Source of the DNA: Bugulina stolonifera
Taxonomy: Eukaryota; Bryozoa; Gymnolaemata; Cheilostomatida; Bugulidae
Direction: 5' to 3'
NCBI GenBank assembly: GCA_935421135.1
Contig: OW285189.1
Coordinates: forward strand, 12,793,072-12,857,071
DNA: 64,000 nt
Below the pieces are notes generated by a model. The model did no database searches. It saw nothing but the letters and a program-made list of their open reading frames with translations, and had not been told where the DNA came from. Position numbers and translations under genes: made by a program. Of this stretch, positions 11,808-23,568 are shown in pieces. The first letter of the stretch is position 1. Each line of letters opens with the position of its first letter.

Positions 11808-14800
11808 TTAGCAATAGTAACTATACCGGTAGCAGAAGTACCGGTAGTACAATCGGCCACCTATGTAATAGTATCTGATATAACATCTGTATCTGTAACA
11901 CAGAGTAGCTCTCTTGTCTCTGTTCTGGTTAACAGTATCCACATCTGTCTCTGTGGGGAAATATAACACAGAACAGTTGTATATTACATGTATATAATAC
12001 ATAATTCATATATCATAGCCTGTGTTCACACTGAATTTATATATCATAGCCTGTGTTCACACTGAATTTATATATTATAGCCTGTGTTCACACTGAATTT
12101 ATATATCATAGCCTGTGTTCATGCTGAATCGTTACTGTTGATGTTCACAGACTTTTTATGAAAATTGATGCCTCAAACTACCTCTAGAATTTACCAAGAT
12201 TTGACTCTGAATCATTTTCTTAAAGATAAAACACTAGAATATTATTTACATTCTATTTTAGTTTTTATTCAAAAACCAACAGCTTAAACTTTGTTATATT
12301 TTTGAGCTACTAACTAGAGTTTAGTTACATAGATCTCAGTGCAGAAACCTGTAGATACAATCCTTTCTATAAAACTAAACTTTTGATATGTTTAGCACAG
12401 ATGGCCCAGAGTTGTAAAAATTATTCTCAGTTTGCACCGACTTTCCCCTGGGACAACTTTTTTCATCGTAATTATACAACCATATGTGCATGTAGCTCTA
12501 CATTCTGATGAAAAATAGGCTATCCTGCAATTTATGCAGATGTAAGTAATCCTAATGGACAAATAAATAAACACAATTATTTGTTTTATGTACCTTCCCT
12601 GGACTCTCCCTTGGGGGTAATCACCAACCATCTGAATCCATTCTTACACTCCTGGTGAGCACGTTCTGGGAAGAAACTTGTATCCTTTATCCAACCATCC
12701 AATACCTTAGCACTGACCTCCACATCATCTCTCTCGATCTCTCCACCATCAAAATTCTCAATGAAATTGGACACAACACTTTCATCATTTGTTCCATCGA
12801 AGCTCATAGGGCTGACATAGCAGATTCCATCTTCAGCTTTGGTAATATGCAGACCCTGGATATGCATGTAATATAATATTATTACTTTTATAATACATGT
12901 AGTATAATTATATTATTAGTGATAGTGTATACTTATATACCTGTAGTGTAATAATTATTATTAGTGATATTGTATACTTTTATAATACATGTAATATAAT
13001 ATTATTAGTGATAGTGTATACTTTTGTAATACATGTAATATAACATTATTAGTGAAAGTGTATACTTATATAATACATGTAATATAATATTATTAGTGAT
13101 AGCGTATACTTATATAATACATGTAATATAATATTATTAGTGATAGTGTATACCTTATATAATACATGCGACATATTATTTCAACCTTTATAAAGTTTAT
13201 ATGTTTATTGCGTTCTTATACATCACATCTGTCAGCCAGCTAACAAGTCATTCAGTCAGCCAAGCAATTTGTTCTCATAGACTTTGACCTTTTTAAATGC
13301 CAGTTCTAAACAGGGTTGTTAATAATAATGTGCTAACCTTATTGAAGTCATCCATATCAAATGATCCGTCACTGTGGTGGTAGTAGGCAACATGTTGTCC
13401 CTTGTTGTAGTACACTTTCTCTTCCTCCTGGATATACAGAACATAAAGGCCAAATACAACTTATATAGTATTATGTGATAGGAACATATAAATTTAATAA
13501 GATAATTTCAAAATCGGTTTTATAACCCCGTCTAGATAGTCTGTTATGCTAAACATATTTACTGTAATTATTTATATGTATTTATATTGATGTGATTAAA
13601 ATAATAAATTATTCTAAAAAACCAATTTATTTCTTGTAGCAGACGTTGCTCCGAATTGCCTTACTATTTAGCAAAGGGATGTTTTGGTTGTTTGTATAAC
13701 TATTTCAAAACTCTCTGCTGTTTGTATCATGCGCTGGGATCAAACATAGTTCAAAGCAGTTAATAATAATAACATGTGTATAAATATTAATAACAAATTA
13801 ATATAATACCTTCTCATCTTTATCTGCAGTCTTAACATTGACTGTTGCCTCAACATCTACCTCCGTTGGTTTCTTAGCTTGTTCTCCTTCACAGGCAGCA
13901 TGACCATTAACTACTGTCATGTAGATCAGTACTGACACAGACACTGTCAGAAGAACTGATAAAACCAATAGAGAAACACCAACCAGTCTGGATTTGTGTT
14001 CTCCTCTCTCTCCCATCTACAAGTAGTGACAATTACTCACTGTCAGGTTGAAATGTATTCTATTTTAAAGTTGGACTGTACTGAAAATTTCAGAATATTT
14101 TTCACCAAATTGACTGTGTTAGTATTACTTGATACCTCTACAAGCATACCTAAATTATTTCAGTAGTAGCTAATAGATGCTAAACTGCAAAAAAGTAGCC
14201 CCGAAGTTTCTAAAATACCCATGGTGATGTCAGCATTAGGAGTTATCTCCACTTAGTTTTATGTCAATTCTCAAAACTTTCTCTTCAATTATCTCAGCTC
14301 TGACACACTATATAGCAGCAACATTGAGTTATCACAACTGCTTTATAAGCAATACAGTGTTCATTCAATAAAACAGATATTAGCAATGATAGTACTACAT
14401 ACTACAGGTTCAACACACCAGTCTAGTGAGCAGGCATGTTGTTCATTAGATTAACAAGTAGCCTATATTGACGAATAAAATTGCAAACTCAAAAATCATT
14501 AGATAATTTTTTGCAACAAATTTTGAATTTTATTGTCTAGGAATATTAATTAGCATTCGTCCTACATGCCAATTTTTTGTGATGTTCCTAGTATAACAAG
14601 GATAAAAACCCAATTAAAATCTTCTGTTTATAATAACATAATGCGTGGTCTGGCATTCACTCCCTGCAATGGTGTAATTCACTAGTTTTAACAGAGCTGA
14701 GACCCATCATGACATCATGTAGCCCAGCTGATATTGTGCTAACTGGTTCAGCTGCTACTAGGCTTCCTAATGGTGTATTCAGCTTATAACCTTAAAACTT

Positions 14801-15051
14801 CAGTACAGTTCACCTGTTCTAATATTTCTTACTCATTTATAGTCTATCAGACCTTCAAAATTAAATAAGCAATAGTTTCAGAAGCTTGGAACTGGTGAGT
14901 GGAGTGTACACTGTATGTATGTACTGAATGTAAGCTTTTAAATGAACTGTTAATTCATCATAGGTCAATTAAAAAGACATAAATTAACTTTAAAGATTAT
15001 CTACTGTCTTACCTTGATGTCTTCAATAGATAGTTTCTCAGTAGAGCTCAT
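11808..15051 (-). CDS. BRICHOS-domain proprotein with C-terminal beta-hairpin peptide, copy 2 (5 exons)
   Basis: Exons on the minus strand: 15051-15013, 14016-13810, 13427-13338, 12855-12594 and 11950-11808, with the same splice phases as copy 1, giving 246 residues. The layout is the same: cytosolic 1-23, membrane helix about 24-49, BRICHOS in exons 3-4 (DFNKGL, ICYVSP, QECKNGF). The cleavage site is NQNRDKR (R-x-K-R). The 33-residue peptide has C-x4-C-x16-C-x6-C, thirteen Tyr, six Arg and no acidic residue. Its inner two Cys (peptide positions 9 and 26) are placed exactly symmetrically about the Gly-Gly at 17-18. Exon 1 has one extra codon (Ile) and exon 2 ends in DKDEK instead of DNRK, so its N-terminal half is the most diverged of the three. 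Function as a furin-released host-defence peptide is inferred from the family. The TATA box is at 15,105. Confidence 0.85.
12001..12125. repeat. tandem repeat of about 36 bp in intron 4 of BRICHOS copy 2
   Basis: Four units containing TATATCATAGCCTGTGTTCA and CACTGAATTT, orthologous to the array at 3,068-3,185. Confidence 0.75.
12880..13170. repeat. tandem repeat of about 55-60 bp in intron 3 of BRICHOS copy 2
   Basis: About five units of AATACATGTAATATAATATT followed by ATTAGTGATAGTGTATACTT. Copy 3 has only about two units (28,870-28,965) and copy 1 a remnant. The expansion is specific to copy 2. Confidence 0.8.
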
Positions 15052-15104
15052 TGTAACCAACAGCCTCCACGGACAGTTATGTTGAGAATACCATAAAATT
15101 TCTC

Positions 15105-15112
15105 CTTTTATA
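15105..15112 (-). promoter_or_regulatory. TATA box of BRICHOS copy 2
   Basis: TATAAAAG on the minus strand 54-61 bp before the ATG, in the same TATAAAAGGAGA context as copies 1 and 3. Upstream of it the sequence no longer resembles the other two copies. Confidence 0.7.
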
Positions 15113-15248
15113 CATGTGGAAAGAGCAGTTGAGCAATGCAAAAGTCAATAATGCACCCTATTTCTAAAGGCATTATTTTCTATATTACTATCCAAATAAA
15201 TTTCAATGGAGAAAGTCTATAATCTGATTAATACTTACTACCTCATAT

Positions 15249-15570
15249 TGTGGTGAGAAGGCATTCCCGATAGACAATAGCCTCCTTGAGCCACTAACAC
15301 TAACATTACAGTATCTCAATTGTTTCCATGTTTATGCTTACCCCTATTGTGCAATGTTAATAACTATGTTATATGGTGCAAAATTGATTGTAACTGACTC
15401 AATACTTTATGTATAATGTACCTTTTGTAATGATTCGATAAGGGCCGAGGTCCCATAATTAGTTGCAATCGATTTATTATGTTATACACATCATTATATG
15501 CACCCTTTGTATATGGCCGACCTTAAAGAGGTCGGACTCGTCCTTTTACTCACCATCTTGCTGCGTTATT
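15249..15570 (+). mobile_element. 5' part of an LTR, truncated
   Basis: Starts TGTGGTGAG and follows the LTR at 20,854-21,509 in order: the AATAGCCTCC region, a CATTACAGTA stretch, then the GGGCCGAGGTCCCATAATTAG block and a CCGACCTTAAAGAGGTCGGA hairpin. It breaks off before the TATA and AATAAA, where LINE-like sequence begins. Confidence 0.7.
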
Positions 15571-15837
15571 GACGTTTGGTTTCGGTTGACACTCTTGTCA
15601 CCAGATAACGATATTTGGAAACGCTCCTTTGATAAAGAATACAGCAAAATTCTCTAATCATGCCTTCCTTTTTCCACTTCCCTAAAGAATGAAGAATATG
15701 GACTCTTCCATGATCGAATTTCGAAAACGTGGATATAGTGAACACACTGTACTGTATCTACTGTTCCGGTATGTCGAATGAAAATACAGCAGAAAATAGA
15801 GCATAATTTTCAATTTTCACCAATATTAGCCCTATTA

Positions 15838-16490
15838 ACGAAAAAGGACGAGTATTCAACAACAGAGATTTTTTTCAAAGAACGAAGCCTAAAGTCTACG
15901 GAGCAGTTGTCTTACCTACTCTTTCGTTTGGCTCTGAGACATGGACGACTTACAGTCGACATATCAAAGTTCTCGAGCGATTCCATCAGAGGTCACTGAG
16001 AAGAATACTTGGAGTAAGCCGGCAGGCAAAGCGTACAAACAACAGCATCTTGGATGAAGCAGATACAACCAGCACTGAAGCTATGGTTATTTGAAACCGA
16101 ATGAGATGGGCAGGACATGTAACCCGAATGGCCGATACCCGCCTTCCGAAACAAATATTTTACTCCGAACTCAAAGATGGAGATGGTGGGCAGTGCAAGA
16201 GATTTAAAGACAATCTCAGGAATGACCTGAAGAGATGTTTTATCAGAACTGAGACATGGGAGAACAGAGTCCAAGACCGACAGAGCTGGAGAGCATGCGT
16301 CCACGAAGGCAAAAACATTTTTGAACAGTGAAGAAAGGAACACAGAGAGGACGTACGGGCAGCAAAAAAGTTCAGGGAATCATCCTCGATTAATAATATC
16401 AGTTTCGTCTGTACTCACTGTCGGAAAGTGTGCCTTTCAAGGATTGGACTCTCAAACCATATGAGAACTCATAAAACCCAGAACAAATAG
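15838..16490 (+). pseudogene. 3' end of a non-LTR (LINE) retrotransposon ORF2
   Basis: One frame reads GAVVLPTLSFGSETW, then SLRRILGVSRQAKRTNNS, then, after a stop, MRWAGHVTRMADTRLPK and KDNLRNDLKRCFIRTETWE. It ends in a C2H2-type finger, CTHCRKVCLSRIGLSNH. This order (post-RT region with LRRILG, RWAGHV.RM, C-terminal CxxC-H-H finger) is typical of C-terminal ends of RTE/CR1-like LINE ORF2 proteins. In-frame stops after ...TEAMVI and ...NIFEQ show it is dead. It is 5'-truncated and joins the LTR fragment directly. Confidence 0.8.
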
Positions 16491-16517
16491 ACATCTTACT
16501 CGTACTATCGAGGGATT

Positions 16518-16562
16518 GCCAAGAGTGGGAGTGGGAGAGTGGGAGTGGGAGTGGGAGAGAGA
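16518..16562 (+). repeat. GGGAGT simple repeat
   Basis: Runs of GGGAGT and GAGA at the 3' edge of the LINE fragment. Confidence 0.8.
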
Positions 16563-16589
16563 GTTGGAAAAAATTTTTTTCATAAACTC

Positions 16590-16710
16590 AAATGGTAAAA
16601 TTGTATCAAAAGCTTGGCTAAAATCTAAAAATGTTACCAATACAGAATTGCCATTATTAATTTCTTCTAAGGTTTTGTCTGCAAATTTTACTGAGAGAAG
16701 AGATTTGTAC
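16590..16710 (-). pseudogene. reverse transcriptase fragment of another LINE
   Basis: The minus strand reads FADKTLEEINNGN followed by SVLVTFLDFSQAFDTI. FLDFSQAFDTI is the first catalytic-aspartate motif of non-LTR reverse transcriptases. Only about 40 residues survive. Confidence 0.65.
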
Positions 16711-16764
16711 TTCCAGTAAAACCACATTTCCATTGCCTTAGTAGGGCATTAGTAGCCAGTGTCC

Positions 16765-16870
16765 AGTGACAGCAGGCTATTTCACTACACCAGATCAAAG
16801 TTAGCAACTTTGAGCGTTCAGGTATTATTTTGGTAAAATCGCTAACTTTGATCTGACATGTAGTGTAGCC
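16765..16870. mobile_element. small inverted-repeat (MITE-like) element
   Basis: GGCTATTTCACTACAC and AGATCAAAGTTAGC on the left pair with GCTAACTTTGATCT and GTGTAGCC on the right. The centre is about 40 bp and no ORF is present. Confidence 0.6.
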
Positions 16871-16904
16871 AAATAAGCTGAAATCACTAAATCTTATGTG
16901 AAAT

Positions 16905-17590
16905 TATGAATGAGCATAAAAAGGCTGATTCAGGTGGTACAACAACAGAATAACTGCCAGTACCAAGTTAACAGTAGTCTACCCCTAATTATCTAATTCT
17001 AAATAACAAACTACTCAAGTGACAATACATTAACTATGGTATGCCTATACTATATAATTATACAACAAATAAAGTTTCTAAAGGCTCGGCTACACTAGAG
17101 GCCGATTGTTCTTTTTCGGCCTTTGGAGCCTCGTTTTTGAGCAAATCGGCGTTTGTTCACACTGTGGTGATTGGTCAATATCAGATAAAACGACTCCAAT
17201 TATATAATTTGTTGAAAACTAGCTTTTGTTATTGGCTGGATATTAATCATGGCCACTTGTGGACTGGTACCACGCATTGCTTATAGAGTCATGCCAACGA
17301 ACACCGAAGTTGTTTCGCTGCAGCTAACGGCCTCTCGTGGGCACTAATAAGCTATTGATCATAACTAGAAGTTGTCCTCTCCCAGTTTATCTCCCTCTTC
17401 TTTTTTTCATGCCTAACACCCTTATGAAGTTGGAGGCTTCCACTGGTCATTTACACCCAGTTTTCCTCATTCTCTTGCTAAGCCTGTTTACCAATAGTAT
17501 AGATAAAGTAAATGCCTACCTGTAAGTCTGTTTACTTATAGTATATAACAGATAAAATTTCTCTTCAATGGCCATCGAGCATACTTGTAG
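16905..17590. repeat. dispersed non-coding repeat region
   Basis: AAAAAGGCTGATTCAGGTGG and the following blocks recur in the same order at 20,470-20,830. Bases 17,076-17,260 (GGCTCGGCTACACTAGAGGC onward) also match intron 1 of BRICHOS copies 1 and 3 (about 5,315-5,520 and 29,925-30,115). A half fold-back element lies at 17,338-17,410. No gene seen. Confidence 0.55.
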
Positions 17591-17685
17591 GTTGGAAGGT
17601 TCCGCTGGTTTGTTAAACCCAGTTTTCCTCATTCTCTTGCTTGTGTATTAAATATATTTATAATAGATAATATATAATCACCATA

Positions 17686-17946
17686 TTAAAAGTTGTAATA
17701 TAGTCTGTACTTGTACCTATTAATAGCCAAGTATTGAATTTCATTGCAACAATGAATTATAGACAAGAAAAGACTTGAGCATAATACATATACATGTATA
17801 TGTAATATGTACATATACATGTATATGTACATGTATATGTATATGTATGATGCTCAAGTCTTTTCTTGTCTATAATTCATTGTTGCAATGAAATTCAATA
17901 CTTGGCCATTAATAGGTACAAGTAAAGACTATATTACAACTTTTAA
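17686..17946. repeat. long near-perfect palindrome, arms about 90 bp
   Basis: AAAAGTTGTAATATAG ... AAAGACTTGAGCA on the left is the reverse complement of TGCTCAAGTCTTT ... CTATATTACAACTTTT on the right. The centre is ACATGTATATG repeats. Part of the left arm is also found at about 20,760-20,815, so one arm derives from a dispersed repeat. Confidence 0.85.
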
Positions 17947-17954
17947 GATGGTAC

Positions 17955-18050
17955 ATTTACATGGTACATGGTACCGGTACATGTACCGTGTACATGGTAC
18001 ACGGTATATGCACCGTGTACATGCACCGTGTACCATGTACATGTACATTG
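17955..18050. repeat. GTAC-rich palindromic simple sequence
   Basis: Many overlapping self-complementary words such as GGTACCGGTACATGTACC and CACCGTGTACATGCACC. No coding meaning. Confidence 0.6.
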
Positions 18051-18405
18051 TGATTCAGATCGCCTGTGCTTTCCCAGAATACTTGCCAGGCTGCTGCTGC
18101 TCTAAATAAGGAGGATTGGGGGCAGCTGAGGGGCTACCCATGTATACTTAATTGGATTAACAGTATAAAAATATTGTTTCACTTGTTGTACAGAGTGAAA
18201 ATGTTCCTAATTATCCTATAGGCAGCTGATCTTAGCTAATTGAGCTTACATGCTGAAATGAAATGTGCTTTCTAACATCATGATCACAGCAATATCTCAT
18301 TTCACCGTTATATATTGTAAGGTGTTCTGAATGGACCTCTTTAGTAACTGCAACTGATGTTATGAAACACCATTGCTTTGTCCATTGGAGATTATATTTA
18401 TTGGA

Positions 18406-18998
18406 CTACTTAGCTTTAATGCTAAAAGTCATAGATTTAGCGAAAATTTGGAGGAAATAGGGAGATTTTAGCAGGGTTTTGAAATCTGGAGTATCTCGTC
18501 TAAATCGGGAGACTTGGCAAGAGTATGTTTCCCAAGTAATCTCACTCTTCCTTGCAAGAGGTCTCTGAGCCTGCCGAAGGGCTTTGAAGCGTTGGGCATA
18601 TGTCATCTCCAGTTCAGTGTCAAGTTTGTTGCTGTTGGTAACTATTGAACGTAGATATTTAAACTTATTCACCATAGCAAGATATGCTCCATTAGTCTGT
18701 GTGTCACTGCCTGCCTCTGAGGAACCTGGTGGAGGTTGGTACAGCACCTCTGTCTTTTTATGTTTATCTTTAAGCCAAACTTTTGTGCAGACTGGGCTAA
18801 ACAAGATATTATGTCCCGCTCAACACCATGGTCATGGGCAACAAAGGCTGCATCGTCCACAAACATAAGTTCACTCACTAAATTAATCAAAAGCTCCTCA
18901 TCTACATTAATCTTTCTCTTCTGACTGGCCATTATCTTTCGTTGTAGTTCTTCACCAGCAAACATGTACGGAAATAAAAAAAGATGGCTGGTAAGCAA
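18406..18998 (-). pseudogene. LINE reverse transcriptase fragment (YADD-box region)
   Basis: The minus strand reads LMFVDDAAFVAHD, the F/YxDD catalytic box of non-LTR reverse transcriptases, followed by SAQKFGLKINIK, then in another frame KKTEVLYQPPPGSS and KFKYLRSIVTNSNKLDTEL. This is the usual post-palm order (thumb, FKYLGS-type motif). The switch of frame near 18,770 is a frameshift, so the copy is dead. It may be the same family as 15,838-16,490 in the opposite orientation. Confidence 0.75.
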
Positions 18999-20220
18999 AT
19001 GTCAAGGGCAATCTAGAATTGACCAATGGGAACAGAGCGCATCATCACACTTTGCGCGTTTGATCCAGTAGATTAGGGATGGTGCGCTTTTGCCTAGCGT
19101 AACTAAAATTAGTACGCTTCAGCATACGCGCATCACTGCGCGTAGGCTAAAACGCTATAGTGGGCTCTAGGCTTAAGACCCTTGTTCTACTTAGCACTGG
19201 GATATCAACATATTCACCGCAGTGTAGTACAAAGAATTACACCAAAAGGTGAACAAGCGCTACACAGTCTGTTAGTGTCCAGGTATATACATGTAATTAT
19301 TATTATGCTGCAGGTTTTCATGATTATTATGTACATGCTGCAGTATTCTTTGATGCAATAAAGGCCACAGCACAAAGCATATGTTGATGCCTTCTATTTA
19401 CATGTACAAATACAGTAGGTATCAGTTGGGTGTTTAACTAAAGAGAGAAATTGGCACATTTCAAAGCATGTAGACAAATTTCCTCATTCTCAAAGCAATA
19501 TTATGCCAGTAATTTTACCTAATGATCCATTAGTAACATCAAAAACTCACTGAAATACATACATGTGAATGATGTGAATTTCACTGAAGTGGATGTCACC
19601 TGCTATTGGGCAAAAATATCACAGTAACAAAAAACATTATTTGAACAAAAATAATAATTTCCTTGTTGGAATACTTGTCCAACATTAAGCTGTAATTAGT
19701 TGGCAGCTATTATATAATGATTTTTATCCAACCATAAATTGTACAAACACAGTACATAAGAGTGATGATCATAGTGTAGGTGCTTCTTAAACATGTAGAA
19801 TTTTATTTCGTACCTTGTGAGAATAGTGGCATCAAAGTATGTCAATAATATCAGTGCCCACTGTTAAAGTGTATTATGTGCAGAAGCATCTAATATCTTC
19901 AATCTACAAGACTTGGTGTATTGATGTAAATACCTTGGTTTTCCCCAATAACAAACAAAGCATCTCTAATACGTAGTGTGACAATTCCAAGAAGTAGCAA
20001 ACTCTTCTAAACATTTTTGCAGCATGCTACGGTAAGCGAACTGAATGCAAGCCTTCTTCACTGTTATAATTTTTCTTATTCAATAAAAAGTTGGAAGTGC
20101 TTTCTCCAGTACAGTACAGTAATAAAGACCTTGGTTGCTTCAATTCGCTAGTTCAGGGTAGATATGCTATAATATACATGCTTGCCAACTAGAAATTGTT
20201 GTATAGCTGCAGCATTATAT
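18999..20220. other. non-coding region between retroelement fragments
   Basis: Bases 19,020-19,165 are unusually rich in GCGC/CGCG words (TTTGCGCGTTTG, ACTGCGCGTAGGC), unlike the AT-rich surroundings, and probably belong to an unidentified element. Bases 19,480-19,760 are a diverged copy of the shared flank at 1,287-1,560. No gene recognised. Confidence 0.5.
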
Positions 20221-20222
20221 TT

Positions 20223-20435
20223 TTAGTTGATATCATGCTCATAACAGCATTGCTTATTTAAAGTACATGTAAGATGCAATGAATATAGGATTATTAGTAG
20301 ACAAAATATTTTTAACCAAGTACTTGATCTTGAAAATTCATCAATTGCTCTGTGGATTGCAAGTCTATATGGGTTAAGCTTGTTATACCCGTCCATATAC
20401 AAAACATGATTGTAACCTGGCTGCTGGCACCTCAT
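20223..20435 (-). pseudogene. integrase-core fragment of a transposable element
   Basis: Minus-strand reading VLYMDGYNKLNPYRLAIHRA followed by IDEFSRSSTWL. This resembles the start of the integrase catalytic core in metazoan elements, with the pattern WHxDGxxKLxxxxxxIHxxIDGxSR. Only this piece survives and no partner motifs are seen nearby. After about 45 residues the frame becomes unrelated. Confidence 0.55.
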
Positions 20436-20853
20436 GATTTCTCTTACCTCACTCAGGTTAAATCAAAAACTTACATAATCATGAATGGGCATAAAAAGGC
20501 TGATTCAGATGGTACAACAACAGAATAACTGCCAGTACCCCTTTTAAGGAAAGGTAGAAATAGTCTACACCCCTAATTCTCCAATTCCAAATAACAAACT
20601 ACTCAAGTGACAGTATGCCTATACTATATAATTGTATAACAGATAGAGTCATCTAACATCCTTATGAAGTTGGAAGGTTCCATTGGTCTGTTACACCCAG
20701 TTTTCCTCATTCCCTTGCTAAATCTGTTTACATATAGTATAGGTAAAGGTAAATACACAAGTATTGAATTTCATTGCGACAATGGATTATAGAGAATAAA
20801 AATCTTGAACAAGTATGAATAAGACTGTACATACACATCATACATGTACATAT

Positions 20854-21509
20854 TGTGGTGGCAGGACACATCAAGAGACAATAACCTCCTCCAGCCACTA
20901 ACATTTACATTACAGTAATTCAACTGTTTCCTTATTTATACATACTTGTATTGTGCATTGATTGATAATTTTTGATAAGCTAAGCTGTGCGAACTGGTTG
21001 TAACTTACTTTATATATAACTTGCCTGTTATATACCTGTTGTAATGGGGCCGAGATCTCAGAATTAGTTACAATCAATTTATTATAAGATATACATCATT
21101 AGAAGCATATTTTGTATAAGCCCGACCTTAAGGAGGTTGGACCTCGTCCTTTTATCAGCCATCTTGTTACACAATTTCCAGATGATGCTACATCGTCCTT
21201 TTTACAGGAGACGCAATAATATATAAAGAGTGTGCTTTTTCACTGTGATTCAGTTGATGCTTGGACTCCAATAAAGACACATCTATACAGAGCTACTACA
21301 GAATCTTCTTTCATAGCTAAGCTAGTGCCAGCTCTTGGTCCCATTGGACCTTGAAGTCCGAACTCTCTACTAAGATTGAACATACTCTATCTCAAGATTT
21401 ATTCTAAGCATTACTGTACTGTTCACTCTATATGTAATTAGGAAGGCCTAGCACCACTCATAGACTCTTCCTACACCTGTACAATCGTATCGTGTCCCAG
21501 AATATTACA
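20854..21509 (+). mobile_element. solo LTR, third copy (656 bp)
   Basis: Starts TGTGGTGGCAGG and ends ATATTACA. It contains the CCCGACCTTAAGGAGGTTGG hairpin, TATATAAAGAG at about 21,229-21,239 and AATAAA at 21,270-21,275 in the same order as the LTRs at 95 and 25,844. No clean target duplication is visible, so its borders may be altered. Fragments of the same family lie at 6,958 and 15,249. Confidence 0.75.
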
Positions 21510-21657
21510 ACGTTATATACTCTAAAAGCAGACACTGCTTGAGAGTTTTAATATCCATCACTATCAAATTCTGCTTTCAAAATAATTTATATAATAGCTG
21601 GTTTAAACAGACCACACATGCAGCTATTTAGCTAATGGTACATAGGCCTACATGTTA

Positions 21658-21928
21658 AGGTGTCTTCGCGACCTCAACTTCAGACCCAGGCCGATTTACA
21701 AAAATATTTTTCGGCACACATCCGTCACGGGGTCGCGATCACACTGGCCTGGGCCAAAAGCAAAATCCTCATTTTCGCGCGTAGAAATCAGGTGTGCCGA
21801 TGAGCTAGAGATGGTTTCGTCCGGCCAAGCAAAATCCTAGGCCAATAGCCCTTCTGGCCTTGGTCGGACGGCCATCTTGTAATTTTTATTTGCGACCTGG
21901 GTCCGTCCAAGAGGTCGCGAAGACACCT
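21658..21928. mobile_element. Harbinger-like MITE (271 bp)
   Basis: Terminal inverted repeats AGGTGTCTTCGCGACCTC / GAGGTCGCGAAGACACCT flanked by TTA on both sides (21,655-21,657 and 21,929-21,931). A 3-bp TTA/TAA duplication is the signature of PIF/Harbinger transposons. The interior is GC-rich compared with its surroundings and has no transposase. Confidence 0.75.
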
Positions 21929-21931
21929 TTA

Positions 21932-22549
21932 GTAGTTGGACATTAAAAAAAGCAGCAAGTATATTAGCCGTAACATAATTGGTAAGTACAGTGTAGCATA
22001 GAGGATTTTTGAACAAGCTATGATAATTACTCCCCCTACAGATGAGCTTACTGAGCTATAAAGAAATCAGCTGCAGTTTTGTATGTACTGTAGGTAAACA
22101 TACAGCTTAGCTAACCTTGTTTCTAATGCTGAATATGCTTAAACATTAATTTTGGGACTTAAACAAATTTCTCGTAGGCCAAATTTGCCAAATATTTCTA
22201 TTGCAAAATGCTCCAAGATTAGCAAAGTCTTAAAACTTTCTTTCGTTAAACATTTCTGCTTTTAGGGTAATGTATTTTGAAAATGACAATGACTACACTA
22301 AATATATATATATACATGTAGGTATGCAGTGTATTTAGAATTTAGATTACCAGTGTTTTTCCAGGGAACTGCTTGACAGTAATCCCATCCCTACTGTAGG
22401 GTGCAGGAGGTTCTAAAGCTAACCATAAATAGCCTCAGCACTCACAAACTAATGACTATGTAGAGTTGTCATCTCCAGACACTTTTTGCAACACATAGTG
22501 ATAAAGGCTCGGCTATACAAGAGGCTGATTGTTCGTTTGCTATGGTAGT
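21932..22549. other. non-coding flank of the second minisatellite
   Basis: From about 22,115 it matches 7,090-7,490, the corresponding flank of the first minisatellite. GGCTCGGCTATACAAGAGGC at about 22,505 is another piece of the dispersed repeat at 17,076. No gene seen. Confidence 0.55.
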
Positions 22550-23568
22550 ACAGTGGTTATAGGGGCACAGTGGTTATGGGGTACGGTGGTTATGGGGGCA
22601 CAGTGGTTATGGGGTACAGTGGTTATGGGGTACAGTGGTTATGGGGGTACAGTGGTTATGGGGGTACAGTAGTTATGAGACACAGTGGTTATGGGGTACA
22701 GTGGTTATGGGGTACAGTGGTTATGGGGTACAGTGGTTATGGGGGTACAGTAGTTATGAGACACAGTGGTTATGGGGGCACAGTGGTTATGGGGGCACAG
22801 TGGTTATGGGGTACAGTGGTTATGGGGTACAGCGGTTATGGGGTACAGTGGTTATGGGGTACAGTGGTTATGGGGACACAGTGGTTATGAGGTACGGTAG
22901 TTATGGGGCACAGTGGTTATGGGGTACGGTGGTTATGGGGGTACAGTAGTTATGAGACACAGTGGTTATGGGGGCACAGTGGTTATGGAGGTACAGTGGT
23001 TATGGGGTACAGTGGTTATGGGGGTACAGTGGTTATGGGGGCACAGTGGTTATGGGGTACAGTGGTTATGGGGCACAGTGGTTATGGGGGCACAGTGGTT
23101 ATGGGGGTACAGTGGTTATGGGGTACAGTGGTTATGGGGACACAGTGGTTATGGGGTACGGTAGTTATGGGGCACAGTGGTTATGGGGTACGGTGGTTAT
23201 GGGGGTACAGTAGTTATGAGACACAGTGGTTATGGGGCACAGTGGTTATGGGGTACGGTGGTTATGGGGTACAGTGGTTATGGGGGTACAGTGGTTATGG
23301 GGGCACAGTGGTTATGGGGTACGGTGGTTATGGGGGTACAGTAGTTATGGGGGTACAGTGGTTATGGGGTACAGTGGTTATGGGGGCACGGTGGTTATGG
23401 GGTACGGTGGTTATGGGGGCACAGTGGTTATGGGGTACAGTGGTTATGGGGGTACAGTGGTTATGGGGTACAGTGGTTATGAGGTACAGTGGTTATGGGG
23501 TACAGTGGTTATGGGGTACTGGGGTACGGTGGTTATGGGGTACAGTGGTTATGGGGGTACAGTGGGCC
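22550..23568. repeat. G-rich 16/17-bp minisatellite, array 2
   Basis: About 60 units of the same family as 7,615-8,320. Here some units read GTACAGTAGTTATGAGACAC and recur every few hundred bases, giving a higher-order pattern that array 1 lacks. Each array therefore grew independently after the duplication. The long open frames are a by-product of 16/17-bp units. Confidence 0.95.

Noticed and set aside
11760..11966. Plus-strand frame opposite BRICHOS exon 5 (also 2,831-3,070 and 27,073-27,282)
   Set aside because: It is conserved in all copies only because it is antisense to the peptide exon. The minus strand has matching splice phase, a furin site and Cys spacing; the plus strand has none of these.
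15463..15657. Short frame between LTR and LINE fragments
   Set aside because: It spans the junction of two different mobile elements and has no recognisable domain.
21652..21840. 62-codon frame MLRCLRDLNFRP...
   Set aside because: It lies wholly within the Harbinger-like MITE, starting in its inverted repeat.
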